DNA from: Candidatus Sabulitectum sp.
GTDB lineage: Bacteria > Fermentibacterota > Fermentibacteria > Fermentibacterales > JCC-6
NCBI GenBank assembly: GCA_023145375.1
Contig: JAGLDY010000014.1
Span: forward strand, 1 to 33,989
Direction of reading: 5' to 3'
DNA: 33,989 bases
The notes under the pieces are model-generated. The model worked only from the letters and a program-made list of their open reading frames with translations, was not told where the DNA came from and ran no database searches. Numbering within the stretch: position 1 is the first letter of the stretch; the number at the start of each line of letters is the position of its first letter. The translations under genes were made by a program, and so were the position numbers. Positions 21,810 to 29,894 of the stretch are shown here, one piece after another.

Positions 21810-24800
21810 CTATTCGCCCCCGGTCCAGTCCATTTTTGCCATCTGTTCATAAAGGTGGAACCGTCGGTCTATGTCTATCTGTGCAGCGTCAAGAAGCTTT
21901 TTGGCATGCTCTGGGTCACTGCGCATGAGAGAACTCCACCGACCCTCTGCCTGAGCAAGCTTGTGGAATGGGATCGCAGGCTTCTTGCTGTCAAGCTGAA
22001 GTGGTGATTCTCCCTGTTCGATCTTTCTGGGGTCGAAGCGGAAGAGAGGCCACATGCCGCTGTTCACTGCAAGCTTATGCTCGTCCATTCCCTTTGTCAT
22101 GTTGATGCCGTGGGCGATACAGTGGCTGTACGCGATGATAATGGAAGGTCCGTTGAAGCTCTCAGCTTCATTGAATGCCTTCACAGTCTGGTTCCAGTTT
22201 GCGCCCATTGCCACCTGTGCCACGTAGATGTTGCCATAGGTCATGCTGATCATTGCCAGATCTTTTTTGGGCATGGGTTTGCCGGCAGCTGCAAATTTTG
22301 CCACGGCGCCCATTGGAGTGGCTTTGGAACACTGTCCACCGGTGTTTGAGTAAACGCCAGTGTCTACAACAAGTACATTCACATTCCTGCCCTGGGCAAG
22401 AACATGGTCCAGGCCACCGTAGCCAATATCATAGGCCCATCCGTCGCCACCAATGATCCAGACTGAACGGTGTACGAAGAAGTCAGCCAGTGATTCCAGC
22501 TGTCTGGCCTGTGGTGTATCAATTTTTGAAAGAGCGCTTTTGAGATGTTCCACGCGCTCACGCTGCTGAGCCAGTTCCAGCTCTGATCCGCTACTGGAGT
22601 TAAGAAGACTGTCAATGAGATTCTCATCCAGTTCCTTTGACATTCCCACCAGAAGCTCTCCCGCAGTCTCCATGTGCTTGTCCGTAGTAAGACGGAAGCC
22701 GTAACCGAACTCTGCAGCATCCTCAAAGAGACTGTTATTCCAGGCTGGACCTCTGCCGGCAGGATCCTGGGTATACGGTGTGGTAGGCAGGTTGCCACCA
22801 TAGATGGATGAACAGCCTGTTGCGTTTGCAATAACCGCTCTGTCACCGTAGAGCTGGCTGAGGAGTTTCACATAGGGAGTCTCTCCGCACCCGGCACAGG
22901 CGCCACTGTACTCGAACAGAGGCTTCAGAAGCTGGCTTTCCTTCACAGAGGCCAGGTTAAGTTCAGTACGGTCAAAGTCCGGGATGTCAAGGAAGAACTT
23001 GTAGTTTTCAACCTCTGTATGCCTCAGGGGAGGCTGTGATTCCATGTTGATCGCTTTTTTACCCTCGATCTGCTTGTTCCTTGCAGGGCAGATATGTACG
23101 CATGCTCCGCAACCGGTACAGTCCTCAGGGGCGATCTGGTTTGTAAATTTGTAGTCTTTGAACTTAGTGTTGCCGTCTGCAGACTTGAAGGTCGCAGGGG
23201 CATCACTCAGTAGATCTTCATCATAGTATTTCATCCTGATCGCCGCATGCGGGCAGACCAGGTTGCAGAGACCGCACTGTATGCAGACTTCAGGGTCCCA
23301 TACAGGAATCTCAAGGGCAATATTTCTTTTTTCCCACTGTGTTGTGCCTGTGGGCCATGTGCCATCGTTGGGCATGGCGCTCACAGGAATATCATTGCCT
23401 CGCTGGGCCATGATAGTTGCTGTGACATTCTGAACAAACTCGGGAGCTTCAGCGGGAACAACAGGGGGAATGGTAATGTCGCTGGTGATCTCTTTCGGGT
23501 AGTTTACCTGATGAAGGTTAGCCACAGCCTGATCAACAGCAACGAAGTTCTTCTGAACAACATCCTGACCCTTCTTGCCGTAACTCTTCTGAATAGCGTC
23601 CTTGATCTTCTCGATGGCCTCATCCTTTGGAAGGACTCCGCTGATGGCAAAAAAGCAGGTCTGCATGATAGTGTTGATCATTACACCCATGCCAGTTTCC
23701 GCTGCCACCTTATAGGCATCAATGACATAGAAGTTGAGTTCTTTTTCCACCATGTCTTTCTGGACCTTGCGGGGCAGGTTGTTCCATATCTCTTCTCTGC
23801 TGAAAGGTGTGTTAAGCAGGAATGTGGCACCCCTGGCAGCGTACTTCAGAATGTCGTACTTCTCCACGAAGACAGTCTGATGACAGGCCACGAAGCTTGC
23901 CTGGTCGATAAGACATGTGCGTCTGATCGGGTCAGGTCCAAACCTGAGGTGACTTACTGTTAGAGCTCCTGCCTTCTTGGAATCGTAGACAAAGAAACCC
24001 TGTGCATAGTTATCGGTAGTACCACCTATGATCTTGATGCTGTTCTTGTTGGCACCTACCGTTCCATCCGAGCCCAGACCAAGGAATACCGCCTGATGGA
24101 GTCCTTTAGTATCAAGAACAAACTCCGGGATCTTAATGCTGGTGTTTGTGAGATCGTCGTTTATCCCAACGGTGAAATCGTTTTTCAGTTCACCCTGTGC
24201 GTTGTTGAAAACGCCCTTGACTGAAGCTGGTGTGAATTCCTTACCTGAAAGGCCGTAGCGTCCGCCAACAACTCTGATCGCAGATCTGCCTGCAACTCTT
24301 AGAGCTGTGGACACATCTTTGTAGAGAGGTTCACCATCGTTTCCCGGTTCCTTGGTTCGATCAAGTACGCTGATTGTTTTAACACTTTCCGGTATGGCCG
24401 CAAGGAATGCTGAAGCATCGAACGGGCGATAGAGACGGACCTTAATAACACCAACCTTCTCGCCTATTGAGGCAAGGTATTCCACGGTCTCGTGGGCTAC
24501 CTCACAACCTGATCCCATGAGGATAATGATGTGTTCAGCATCAGGTGCCCCAATGTAATCGAACAGGTGATAGTGTCTGCCTGTCAGTTTACCGAACAGA
24601 TCCATGTACTCCTGAACAATTGCAGGAGTAGCTTCGTAGTAGAGGTTCACACTCTCACGGCCCTGGAAGTAAACATCTGGATTCTGACTTGTTCCCCTGA
24701 CCACAGGACGGTTGGGATTAAGACCTCTGTGCCTGTGGGCGAAAACAAGCTCATCGTCGATCATTTCTCTAAGAACACTGTCTTCAAGAGGTTCGATCTT

Positions 24801-25343
24801 CTGTATCTCATGACTTGTTCTGAACCCGTCGAAGAAATGGGCAAAAGGGATCCGGCTCTTCAGTGTTGCGGCATGGGCAATTGCTGCAAGGTCAGTGACC
24901 TCCTGTACGCTTGCGCTTGCAAGAAGGCCGAAGCCTGTATTCCTGACAGCCATTACATCACTGTGGTCTCCAAAGATGGAGAGAGCCTGTACAGCAAGGC
25001 TTCTTGCAGCAACATGGAAGACTGCAGGTGTAAGTTCTCCTGCGATCTTGTACATAGTGGGGATCATCAGAAGAAGACCCTGACTTGCAGTGAATGTGGT
25101 GGTGAGAGCACCTGTTTGAAGGGCTCCGTGTACAGCAGCGGAGGCTCCGCCTTCGCTCTGCATCTCCTGTACCAGGGGTACTGTTCCCCAGATATTCTTC
25201 TGCCCCGCTGCTGACCATGTGTCACTGTGCTCGCCCATAGGGCTTGAGGGGGTGATGGGGTAAATCGCCACCACCTCACTAAGCTTGTGAGCAACACGCG
25301 CGGCGGCTTCGTTACCGTCAATTGTTATCATCTGTCTGCTCAT
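21810..25343 (-). CDS. nifJ: Pyruvate:ferredoxin (flavodoxin) oxidoreductase
   Basis: This 1177-residue single-chain enzyme converts pyruvate and CoA to acetyl-CoA and CO2 and reduces ferredoxin or flavodoxin. All domains are present in the usual order. The N-terminal part (GNEAAARVAHKLSEVVAIYP) and a central EKR-type region precede two [4Fe-4S] motifs, CIQCGLCNLVCP (about 686) and CTGCGACVHICP (about 738). The proximal cluster ligands start at CAGCGE (about 814), and the thiamine diphosphate site GDGWAYDIGYGGLDH is near 963. Length and motifs are those of a full functional enzyme. It follows asnS by 34 bases on the same strand and ends at a strong hairpin. It supports a fermentative or otherwise anaerobic metabolism. 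Confidence 0.97.
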   Translation of the reverse strand: MSRQMITIDGNEAAARVAHKLSEVVAIYPITPSSPMGEHSDTWSAAGQKNIWGTVPLVQEMQSEGGASAAVHGALQTGALTTTFTASQGLLLMIPTMYKIAGELTPAVFHVAARSLAVQALSIFGDHSDVMAVRNTGFGLLASASVQEVTDLAAIAHAATLKSRIPFAHFFDGFRTSHEIQKIEPLEDSVLREMIDDELVFAHRHRGLNPNRPVVRGTSQNPDVYFQGRESVNLYYEATPAIVQEYMDLFGKLTGRHYHLFDYIGAPDAEHIIILMGSGCEVAHETVEYLASIGEKVGVIKVRLYRPFDASAFLAAIPESVKTISVLDRTKEPGNDGEPLYKDVSTALRVAGRSAIRVVGGRYGLSGKEFTPASVKGVFNNAQGELKNDFTVGINDDLTNTSIKIPEFVLDTKGLHQAVFLGLGSDGTVGANKNSIKIIGGTTDNYAQGFFVYDSKKAGALTVSHLRFGPDPIRRTCLIDQASFVACHQTVFVEKYDILKYAARGATFLLNTPFSREEIWNNLPRKVQKDMVEKELNFYVIDAYKVAAETGMGVMINTIMQTCFFAISGVLPKDEAIEKIKDAIQKSYGKKGQDVVQKNFVAVDQAVANLHQVNYPKEITSDITIPPVVPAEAPEFVQNVTATIMAQRGNDIPVSAMPNDGTWPTGTTQWEKRNIALEIPVWDPEVCIQCGLCNLVCPHAAIRMKYYDEDLLSDAPATFKSADGNTKFKDYKFTNQIAPEDCTGCGACVHICPARNKQIEGKKAINMESQPPLRHTEVENYKFFLDIPDFDRTELNLASVKESQLLKPLFEYSGACAGCGETPYVKLLSQLYGDRAVIANATGCSSIYGGNLPTTPYTQDPAGRGPAWNNSLFEDAAEFGYGFRLTTDKHMETAGELLVGMSKELDENLIDSLLNSSSGSELELAQQRERVEHLKSALSKIDTPQARQLESLADFFVHRSVWIIGGDGWAYDIGYGGLDHVLAQGRNVNVLVVDTGVYSNTGGQCSKATPMGAVAKFAAAGKPMPKKDLAMISMTYGNIYVAQVAMGANWNQTVKAFNEAESFNGPSIIIAYSHCIAHGINMTKGMDEHKLAVNSGMWPLFRFDPRKIEQGESPLQLDSKKPAIPFHKLAQAEGRWSSLMRSDPEHAKKLLDAAQIDIDRRFHLYEQMAKMDWTGGE

Positions 25344-25377
25344 GTTTACCGGCTTTCACTAAGGTTGCAAAACAACA

Positions 25378-26763
25378 CTAATACATTTTACCAAATGTTC
25401 GTGGGAAAGGTACAACATCCCTGATGTTGCCCATTCCCGTCAAGTACATGAGAAGTCTCTCGAATCCAAGGCCGAAACCGGCATGCGGTGCGGTTCCCCA
25501 GCGTCTGAGCTCCGTGTACCATCTGTATGTCTCCATGTCTAGACCCTGTTCGATCGCTCTTTTCTCAAGGACTGGAAGCCTGTGCTCCCTCTGACTGCCT
25601 CCAACTAGCTCCCCTACACCGGGGGCGAGCAGATCGCAGGCTCTGACCGTTCTTCCGTCATCGTTAACGTACATATAAAAGGGTTTCATGGAGGCAGGGT
25701 AGTCGGTTACAAAAACAGGCTTGCCAAAGTGCTCCTCGGCAAGAAACCTTTCATGCTCTGTAGCAAGATCGTCACCCCATTCAGGAATGGAATCGAACTT
25801 CCTGTCGGATGATCTGATTATCTCTACTGCTTCAGTGTAGGAGATTCTTCCGAAATCACTTTCAAGAAGGGATCTGTACCTGTCCGGAAGGCTTTTCTCA
25901 AAGAATTTCGAAAAGAAACTGATATCGTCGCTGCATTTCTCCATAAGATATGTCGCAGTATACTTCACGAATTTCTCGATAAGATCAAGGTTGTCATCAA
26001 GATCAAAGAAAGCCATTTCCGGCTCAAGCATCCAGAATTCCGCACCGTGTATCCTTGTGTCGGAAGGGTCTGCCCGGAATGTTGGACCAAAGGTGTAAAC
26101 CTTTCCAAGAGAGAGCGCAAATGGTTCCGCCTCGAGCTGACCGCTTACAGTAAGAAAAGCCTTCTTTCTGAAGTAGTCTTTGTCATAGTTAACCATGCCG
26201 TTCTTCATGGGGATCATGTCCAGTGGAAGTGTTGTGCACTGAAAAGTCTCACCTGCGCCTTCGCAGTCACTTTCTGTTATGAAAGGCGTGTGGACGTTGA
26301 AGAAGCCGTTCTCGTCGAAGAACCTGTGTATTGCCATGGAGATATGGTGACTTACCCGGAATACACTGCTGAATGTATTGGTTCTGGATCTGAGATGGGG
26401 CATTGTTCTTAAGAACTCAAGAGAATGCCTCTTCTTCTGGAGGGGGTATTCCTCATCCACAGAGCCTACTATTTCCAGTTCTTTCGCGGCGATCTCCACT
26501 GATTGTTCTTTCCCCTGACTGTCAACCAGTTTACCTGTTACACGGATGCAGGCTCCTGTTAGAAGACCGGAGAGCTGTTCGGTGGAAAAAATGTCTCTGT
26601 CAAAAACTGCCTGGAGGTTATTGGTGGTTGATCCATCATTCAAGGATGCAAAAGCAATACTCTTGCCTGTCCGGGCAGTTTTCACCCAGCTGTAAACCGT
26701 TACGGTGTCGCCGGTGTGAGCCCCGTTCAGCACTGAGTTGATGGTGTCTCGACGAATCATCAT
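25378..26763 (-). CDS. asnS: Asparaginyl-tRNA synthetase
   Basis: A 461-residue class II synthetase that charges tRNA-Asn. An OB-fold anticodon-binding domain fills residues 1-110 (VTVYSWVKTARTGKSIAFAS) and the catalytic core follows. The core carries AEFWMLEPEMAF after motif 2, the AsnRS-specific GVGELVGGSQREHRL and motif 3 GFGLGFERLLMYLTG. The usual motif 2 FRAENS...SRH is changed to FRADPSDTRIHG, a departure at the ATP and acceptor-stem contact. Two ATGs stand in tandem behind GGAGG. The gene is first in a minus-strand pair with PFOR. Presence of AsnRS means Asn-tRNA need not depend on the amidotransferase route. Confidence 0.95.
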   Translation of the reverse strand: MMIRRDTINSVLNGAHTGDTVTVYSWVKTARTGKSIAFASLNDGSTTNNLQAVFDRDIFSTEQLSGLLTGACIRVTGKLVDSQGKEQSVEIAAKELEIVGSVDEEYPLQKKRHSLEFLRTMPHLRSRTNTFSSVFRVSHHISMAIHRFFDENGFFNVHTPFITESDCEGAGETFQCTTLPLDMIPMKNGMVNYDKDYFRKKAFLTVSGQLEAEPFALSLGKVYTFGPTFRADPSDTRIHGAEFWMLEPEMAFFDLDDNLDLIEKFVKYTATYLMEKCSDDISFFSKFFEKSLPDRYRSLLESDFGRISYTEAVEIIRSSDRKFDSIPEWGDDLATEHERFLAEEHFGKPVFVTDYPASMKPFYMYVNDDGRTVRACDLLAPGVGELVGGSQREHRLPVLEKRAIEQGLDMETYRWYTELRRWGTAPHAGFGLGFERLLMYLTGMGNIRDVVPFPRTFGKMY

Positions 26764-26880
26764 GAACCTCCATAGAGAAAAATAAATCTTGGAATAGGAG
26801 AATTGCTAATCTACAAAGAAAGGGCAACGGAGGCCAATGATTCTGCAGGCAGTTCCATGGTTTCGTAAAACGGAAGAAAA

Positions 26881-26905
26881 CCTGCCGGTTGTTTGTTCCG
26901 GCAGG
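26881..26905. terminator. Orphan bidirectional terminator between divergent genes
   Basis: CCTGCCGG (26881-26888) pairs with CCGGCAGG (26898-26905) around a 9-base loop. Flanking A/T tracts extend the stem and give TTTCCTTTT on the plus side and TTTTCTTCC on the minus side. Both adjacent genes point away from it, so its parent transcript is unclear: a small RNA, or antisense read-through from the radical SAM gene. Confidence 0.65.
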
Positions 26906-27024
26906 TTTCCTTTTCGACACTCAAACCTTGAAAGGGGTGTTCATCTCAGGAGGAGGAATCCTGTTGTGAACACTCACTTATATTCAAGCGTCACAGGAAT
27001 GTTCCAGCTTCCATTGGAGGACTC

Positions 27025-27543
27025 TTGGAGAGAAATTCTTACAGGGAGATCATTCAGTATCAACTGACTAGGTATCCCGGTATGCAATTGCAGGATCTTT
27101 ACAAACTCATCTATCAGGGTGTTCTGGGAAGTAGCCATGCAATCAATTCTGTTGATGCTGCTGAGAAATGGTTGAGTGATGAGCTGTTATTCATGGGTAC
27201 AGACTCTTTTGGCGAGGAGGTTGTTGAAAAGCTGTCCTCTCACATTGCAAGGGTGAATCTTCGACCTTTTGTTGCAGACGGCGGTGATCCTGCCCTTTTG
27301 CTCCAGAGCTTCATTTGGACAGGAAGAGAGTATTCCGGCAGTACCGTTGATCTTATCAGGACATGGGACATGGCAGGTGAAATTCAAGATCTTTTCCAGC
27401 TTTCAAAAATGAAAAGCTTCATTCACCGGCAGGAGGCAGAGGGTTTTCCTGCAGTCCATCATTCAAGTATCTACAGGGAGTTGTACAGGCCTGCATACCG
27501 GGTGGTATGTATTAAGGAGTTGAAGTGTCTCAGTTGCGAGTAA
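27025..27543 (+). CDS. Conserved-looking protein of unknown function
   Basis: A 172-residue soluble protein. Segments such as RYPGMQLQDLYKLIYQGVLG, SSHAI and NLRPFVADGGDPALLLQSFI, and the ending YRPAYRVV, look like those of a small bacterial family of unknown function, but I cannot name it. HA, RVNLRP and the HHSS pair are candidate catalytic or binding residues. The start is TTG at 27025 behind GGAGG (27016-27020). It is a single gene convergent with the radical SAM gene, which ends 47 bases away. Confidence 0.75.
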   Translation: MERNSYREIIQYQLTRYPGMQLQDLYKLIYQGVLGSSHAINSVDAAEKWLSDELLFMGTDSFGEEVVEKLSSHIARVNLRPFVADGGDPALLLQSFIWTGREYSGSTVDLIRTWDMAGEIQDLFQLSKMKSFIHRQEAEGFPAVHHSSIYRELYRPAYRVVCIKELKCLSCE

Positions 27544-27589
27544 CGGCAATACCGGTCTAATGGAGAAAGCTTTAAGGACAGGTTTTTCT

Positions 27590-28546
27590 TTACTTGATTG
27601 ACGGTATGTCTTTCATAGTATAACCCAGATGCCTGCCCTGCCATGAGTTTCTGTACATAAGTTCCCTCTTGACCCGGTTCATTACTGCGAGCTTGTTTAT
27701 GGCCCACTCCGGAGCCACAAGCATGCGAGGCGGGGCTTCACCGGTTACCCTTTGAATTACGATGTCAGGGCTGGTTCTCTCTATAAAATCAGCAGCCAGA
27801 GATGCATACTGACTTCTGCTAATGATACTGATCTCACCCCTGTTGTACTGTTCCGCAAGCTGAGTTTCCTTGATAACATGGAGGTTCTGCAGTTTTACCC
27901 CTGCTGTTCCGCATCTGTTTACAAGTTCTGCGGTAGTCAGTGCTTCTTTAGTTGATTCTCCTGGAAAACCCAGGATCACATGAGCCGCTGTTCTTATTCC
28001 TTTTTTATGAAGTCTTTCAAACGCCTTTTCTGAATCGTAAACCGTATGTCCACGGTTCATTCTAAGGAGAGTCAGATCACATCCACTCTGTATTCCCAGC
28101 TCTACCCATACAAAAGTTTCCAGGGAAAGATCTTTTAGAAGATCCATCACATCGTCACTTATACAGTCTGGTCTTGTGCAGAGAGAAAGTCCTCTGATAC
28201 CTGGGAAGCCAAGGGCTTCCCGGTACATCTTTTCCAGGTCCCTGACATCTTTGTAGGTAGTGGTGTAATCCTGGAAGTATGCAAGAAAGTGATCCGTTTC
28301 GTGTCTCTCCCTTACATACTCGGTTGCCAGCTCAAGCTGTTTTGTTACTGTCATCCCAGGTTGGTAGTGTTTTGGCTCACTTCCAGCAGGATTGCAGAAC
28401 ACACACCCGTCCGTACCCAGAGATCCGTCCCGGGTAGGGCAGGTGAAACCGCCTGCGATGCTGACCTTGTACACCTTCTCACCGAATGTGTTTCTGAAAA
28501 AGGCGTTGAGAGAGTAATATCTGTTCTTGTTCAATTTCCAGCTCAT
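27590..28546 (-). CDS. Radical SAM protein, YhcC/TIGR01212-like
   Basis: A 318-residue radical SAM protein. The family's cluster segment is GGFTCPTRDGSLGTDGCVFC, with C36, C48 and C51 as [4Fe-4S] ligands. SLCTRPDCI and WVELGIQSG follow as in YhcC-like proteins, and HVILGFPGE is the usual later strand. The opening YYSLNAFFRNTFGEKVYKV is also characteristic. The function of the family is not settled; the Elp3-like core suggests action on RNA or a related substrate. The frame extends upstream, but I start at the ATG at 28546 because the opening matches there and a TATAAT lies upstream; the extra 72 codons would overlap the divergent gene. No good ribosome binding site is visible. Confidence 0.9.
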   Translation of the reverse strand: MSWKLNKNRYYSLNAFFRNTFGEKVYKVSIAGGFTCPTRDGSLGTDGCVFCNPAGSEPKHYQPGMTVTKQLELATEYVRERHETDHFLAYFQDYTTTYKDVRDLEKMYREALGFPGIRGLSLCTRPDCISDDVMDLLKDLSLETFVWVELGIQSGCDLTLLRMNRGHTVYDSEKAFERLHKKGIRTAAHVILGFPGESTKEALTTAELVNRCGTAGVKLQNLHVIKETQLAEQYNRGEISIISRSQYASLAADFIERTSPDIVIQRVTGEAPPRMLVAPEWAINKLAVMNRVKRELMYRNSWQGRHLGYTMKDIPSIK

Positions 28547-28565
28547 TTCACAGATGGTGTAGGGA

Positions 28566-28573
28566 ATTATAAT
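28566..28573. promoter_or_regulatory. Shared -10 element of divergent promoters
   Basis: ATTATAAT is its own reverse complement, so TATAAT is present on both strands within 8 bases. Rightward, it ends 6 bases before the ATG of the NAT-like gene, with TTTCAC 16 bp upstream. Leftward, it lies 19 bases before the radical SAM ATG. The two start codons are only 33 bases apart. Confidence 0.5.
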
Positions 28574-28579
28574 AAACCC

Positions 28580-29374
28580 ATGGAAAAAGCAGCGGAGATA
28601 TTCTTTGAGCATTTTGGCCTTTCTCCAGGCAGGAGTGCTGCTGATATACACGGAATAGGTGAAGTGTTCGGGAGGATCCCCTGGGAGAATCTGACCAAGT
28701 TCCTTCTTAGAGCCTCCGGCGAGAACCGGCCCAGACTTGCCGGAGAAGTAATGACCGGTCATGTGGATGCCGGAACAGGTGGAACCTGCTACTCACTCAC
28801 GGAAACCCTTAATAAGATATTTTCCTTCTGCGGTCTTTCTGCCCGTCCTCTTACCGGGCATATGAACCACGGGAAGAATATCCACTGCGCTCTTCTGGTG
28901 GAAGGGGAAGCCGGTCGATTCATCCTTGATCCCGGCTATGTGGTACCAGGAGCAGTTGAACTTTCTGAATCCGGTACCGGGGAAGTAGTTACAGCCGGCA
29001 GAAGGATGCTGTGGTCACCGGTGGATGGAGGGTGGAAGTTGCATACGGTGGAGAACGGTAGAAAGCAGTTTCGGTACAGGCTTGAGTCCCGGCAACTTTC
29101 CCGGCAGGAGTTTCTGCGATACTGGCAGGAATCTTTTTTGTCTGCGGGACTTAACAGCCTGCATCTGAATCTGGCAGGCCCGCTGGGAGGAAGAGTAAGC
29201 GCTCACAACGGGAACCTGCGGATACTCGGGCCGGGTGGCAGCAGGAATCAGAAACTGCATGATGACTATGCTGTAAAAATAAAGCAAACCTTCGGGATCA
29301 CAGCTGAGATAGCTGAAGCGGCTTGGAAAGAAATGCAGAAGCAGAAGAAGGAGAGGGAGAATGTCTCTTCCTGA
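28580..29374 (+). CDS. Arylamine N-acetyltransferase-like protein
   Basis: A 264-residue protein with the NAT catalytic triad in order and at nearly canonical spacing: C70 in GGTCYSL, H102 in NIHCALLV and D117 in FILDPGY. RIPWENLTKFL matches the 'PFENL' segment of the family. NATs transfer an acyl group from CoA to arylamines, hydrazines or biosynthetic intermediates through the Cys. The ATG at 28580 has no ribosome binding site and a TATAAT ends 6 bases before it, so the mRNA may be leaderless. The reading frame is open for 97 codons upstream, but those overlap the radical SAM gene. The DUF4416 gene starts inside its last codons. Confidence 0.85.
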   Translation: MEKAAEIFFEHFGLSPGRSAADIHGIGEVFGRIPWENLTKFLLRASGENRPRLAGEVMTGHVDAGTGGTCYSLTETLNKIFSFCGLSARPLTGHMNHGKNIHCALLVEGEAGRFILDPGYVVPGAVELSESGTGEVVTAGRRMLWSPVDGGWKLHTVENGRKQFRYRLESRQLSRQEFLRYWQESFLSAGLNSLHLNLAGPLGGRVSAHNGNLRILGPGGSRNQKLHDDYAVKIKQTFGITAEIAEAAWKEMQKQKKERENVSS

Positions 29375-29894
29375 ACCGGCTCCCAGAGTTTTACCTGTCA
29401 CCAGCGTACTTTACGGTGACAGTGTATTCCTGAAAGAAGCCCTGGATTCGCTTCAGATACTTTTTGGTGAGATCGTTCTTTTCAGTGAACCTTTTCCATT
29501 TGATATGACCGATTACTATCAGGACGAGATGGGTGCTTCCATCCAGAGAGTGTGGCTGTGTTTTGCCCCTCTGCAGGATCCATCGCAACTGACCGTATGG
29601 AAAGAAAAATGCATTGAGATAGAGGAAATACTCGGAGGTGATGGTAAAAGACTTGTCAATATTGACCCCGGTTACCTTGACCACGGTAAACTTGTACTTG
29701 CCAGCTGCAAGGCGGCGCCTGACAAGATCTATTTAGGCAGAGGGGTCTTTGCGCACACCTGTCTTCGATACAGAAGGGGAGAGTTCCACGGACCGGAACA
29801 CAGCTTTGCCGATTTTATCGACGGCAGGTTTGATGTATTTTTCCATTCTGCAAAGGCATTACTGCGAAAACTCCTCAGAGGACAAGGTCAGTAA
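29361..29894 (+). CDS. DUF4416 protein
   Basis: A 177-residue member of the DUF4416 family, shown by SEPFPFDMTDYYQDEMG, RLVNIDPGYLDHGKLVLASC and IYLGRGVFAHTCLRYRRGEF. The family is found in many anaerobic and candidate-phylum bacteria and has no known function. Conserved acidic and Tyr residues suggest an enzyme or a binding pocket. The ATG at 29361 lies inside the NAT-like gene (14-base overlap) behind GAGAGGGAG, so the pair is probably co-translated. Its 3' end overlaps the convergent aminotransferase gene by 20 bases. Confidence 0.9.
   Translation: MSLPEPAPRVLPVTSVLYGDSVFLKEALDSLQILFGEIVLFSEPFPFDMTDYYQDEMGASIQRVWLCFAPLQDPSQLTVWKEKCIEIEEILGGDGKRLVNIDPGYLDHGKLVLASCKAAPDKIYLGRGVFAHTCLRYRRGEFHGPEHSFADFIDGRFDVFFHSAKALLRKLLRGQGQ

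Noticed and set aside
24531-25214. Plus-strand open frame opposite the PFOR gene
   Set aside because: Cys/Ser-rich antisense product within a highly conserved enzyme gene.
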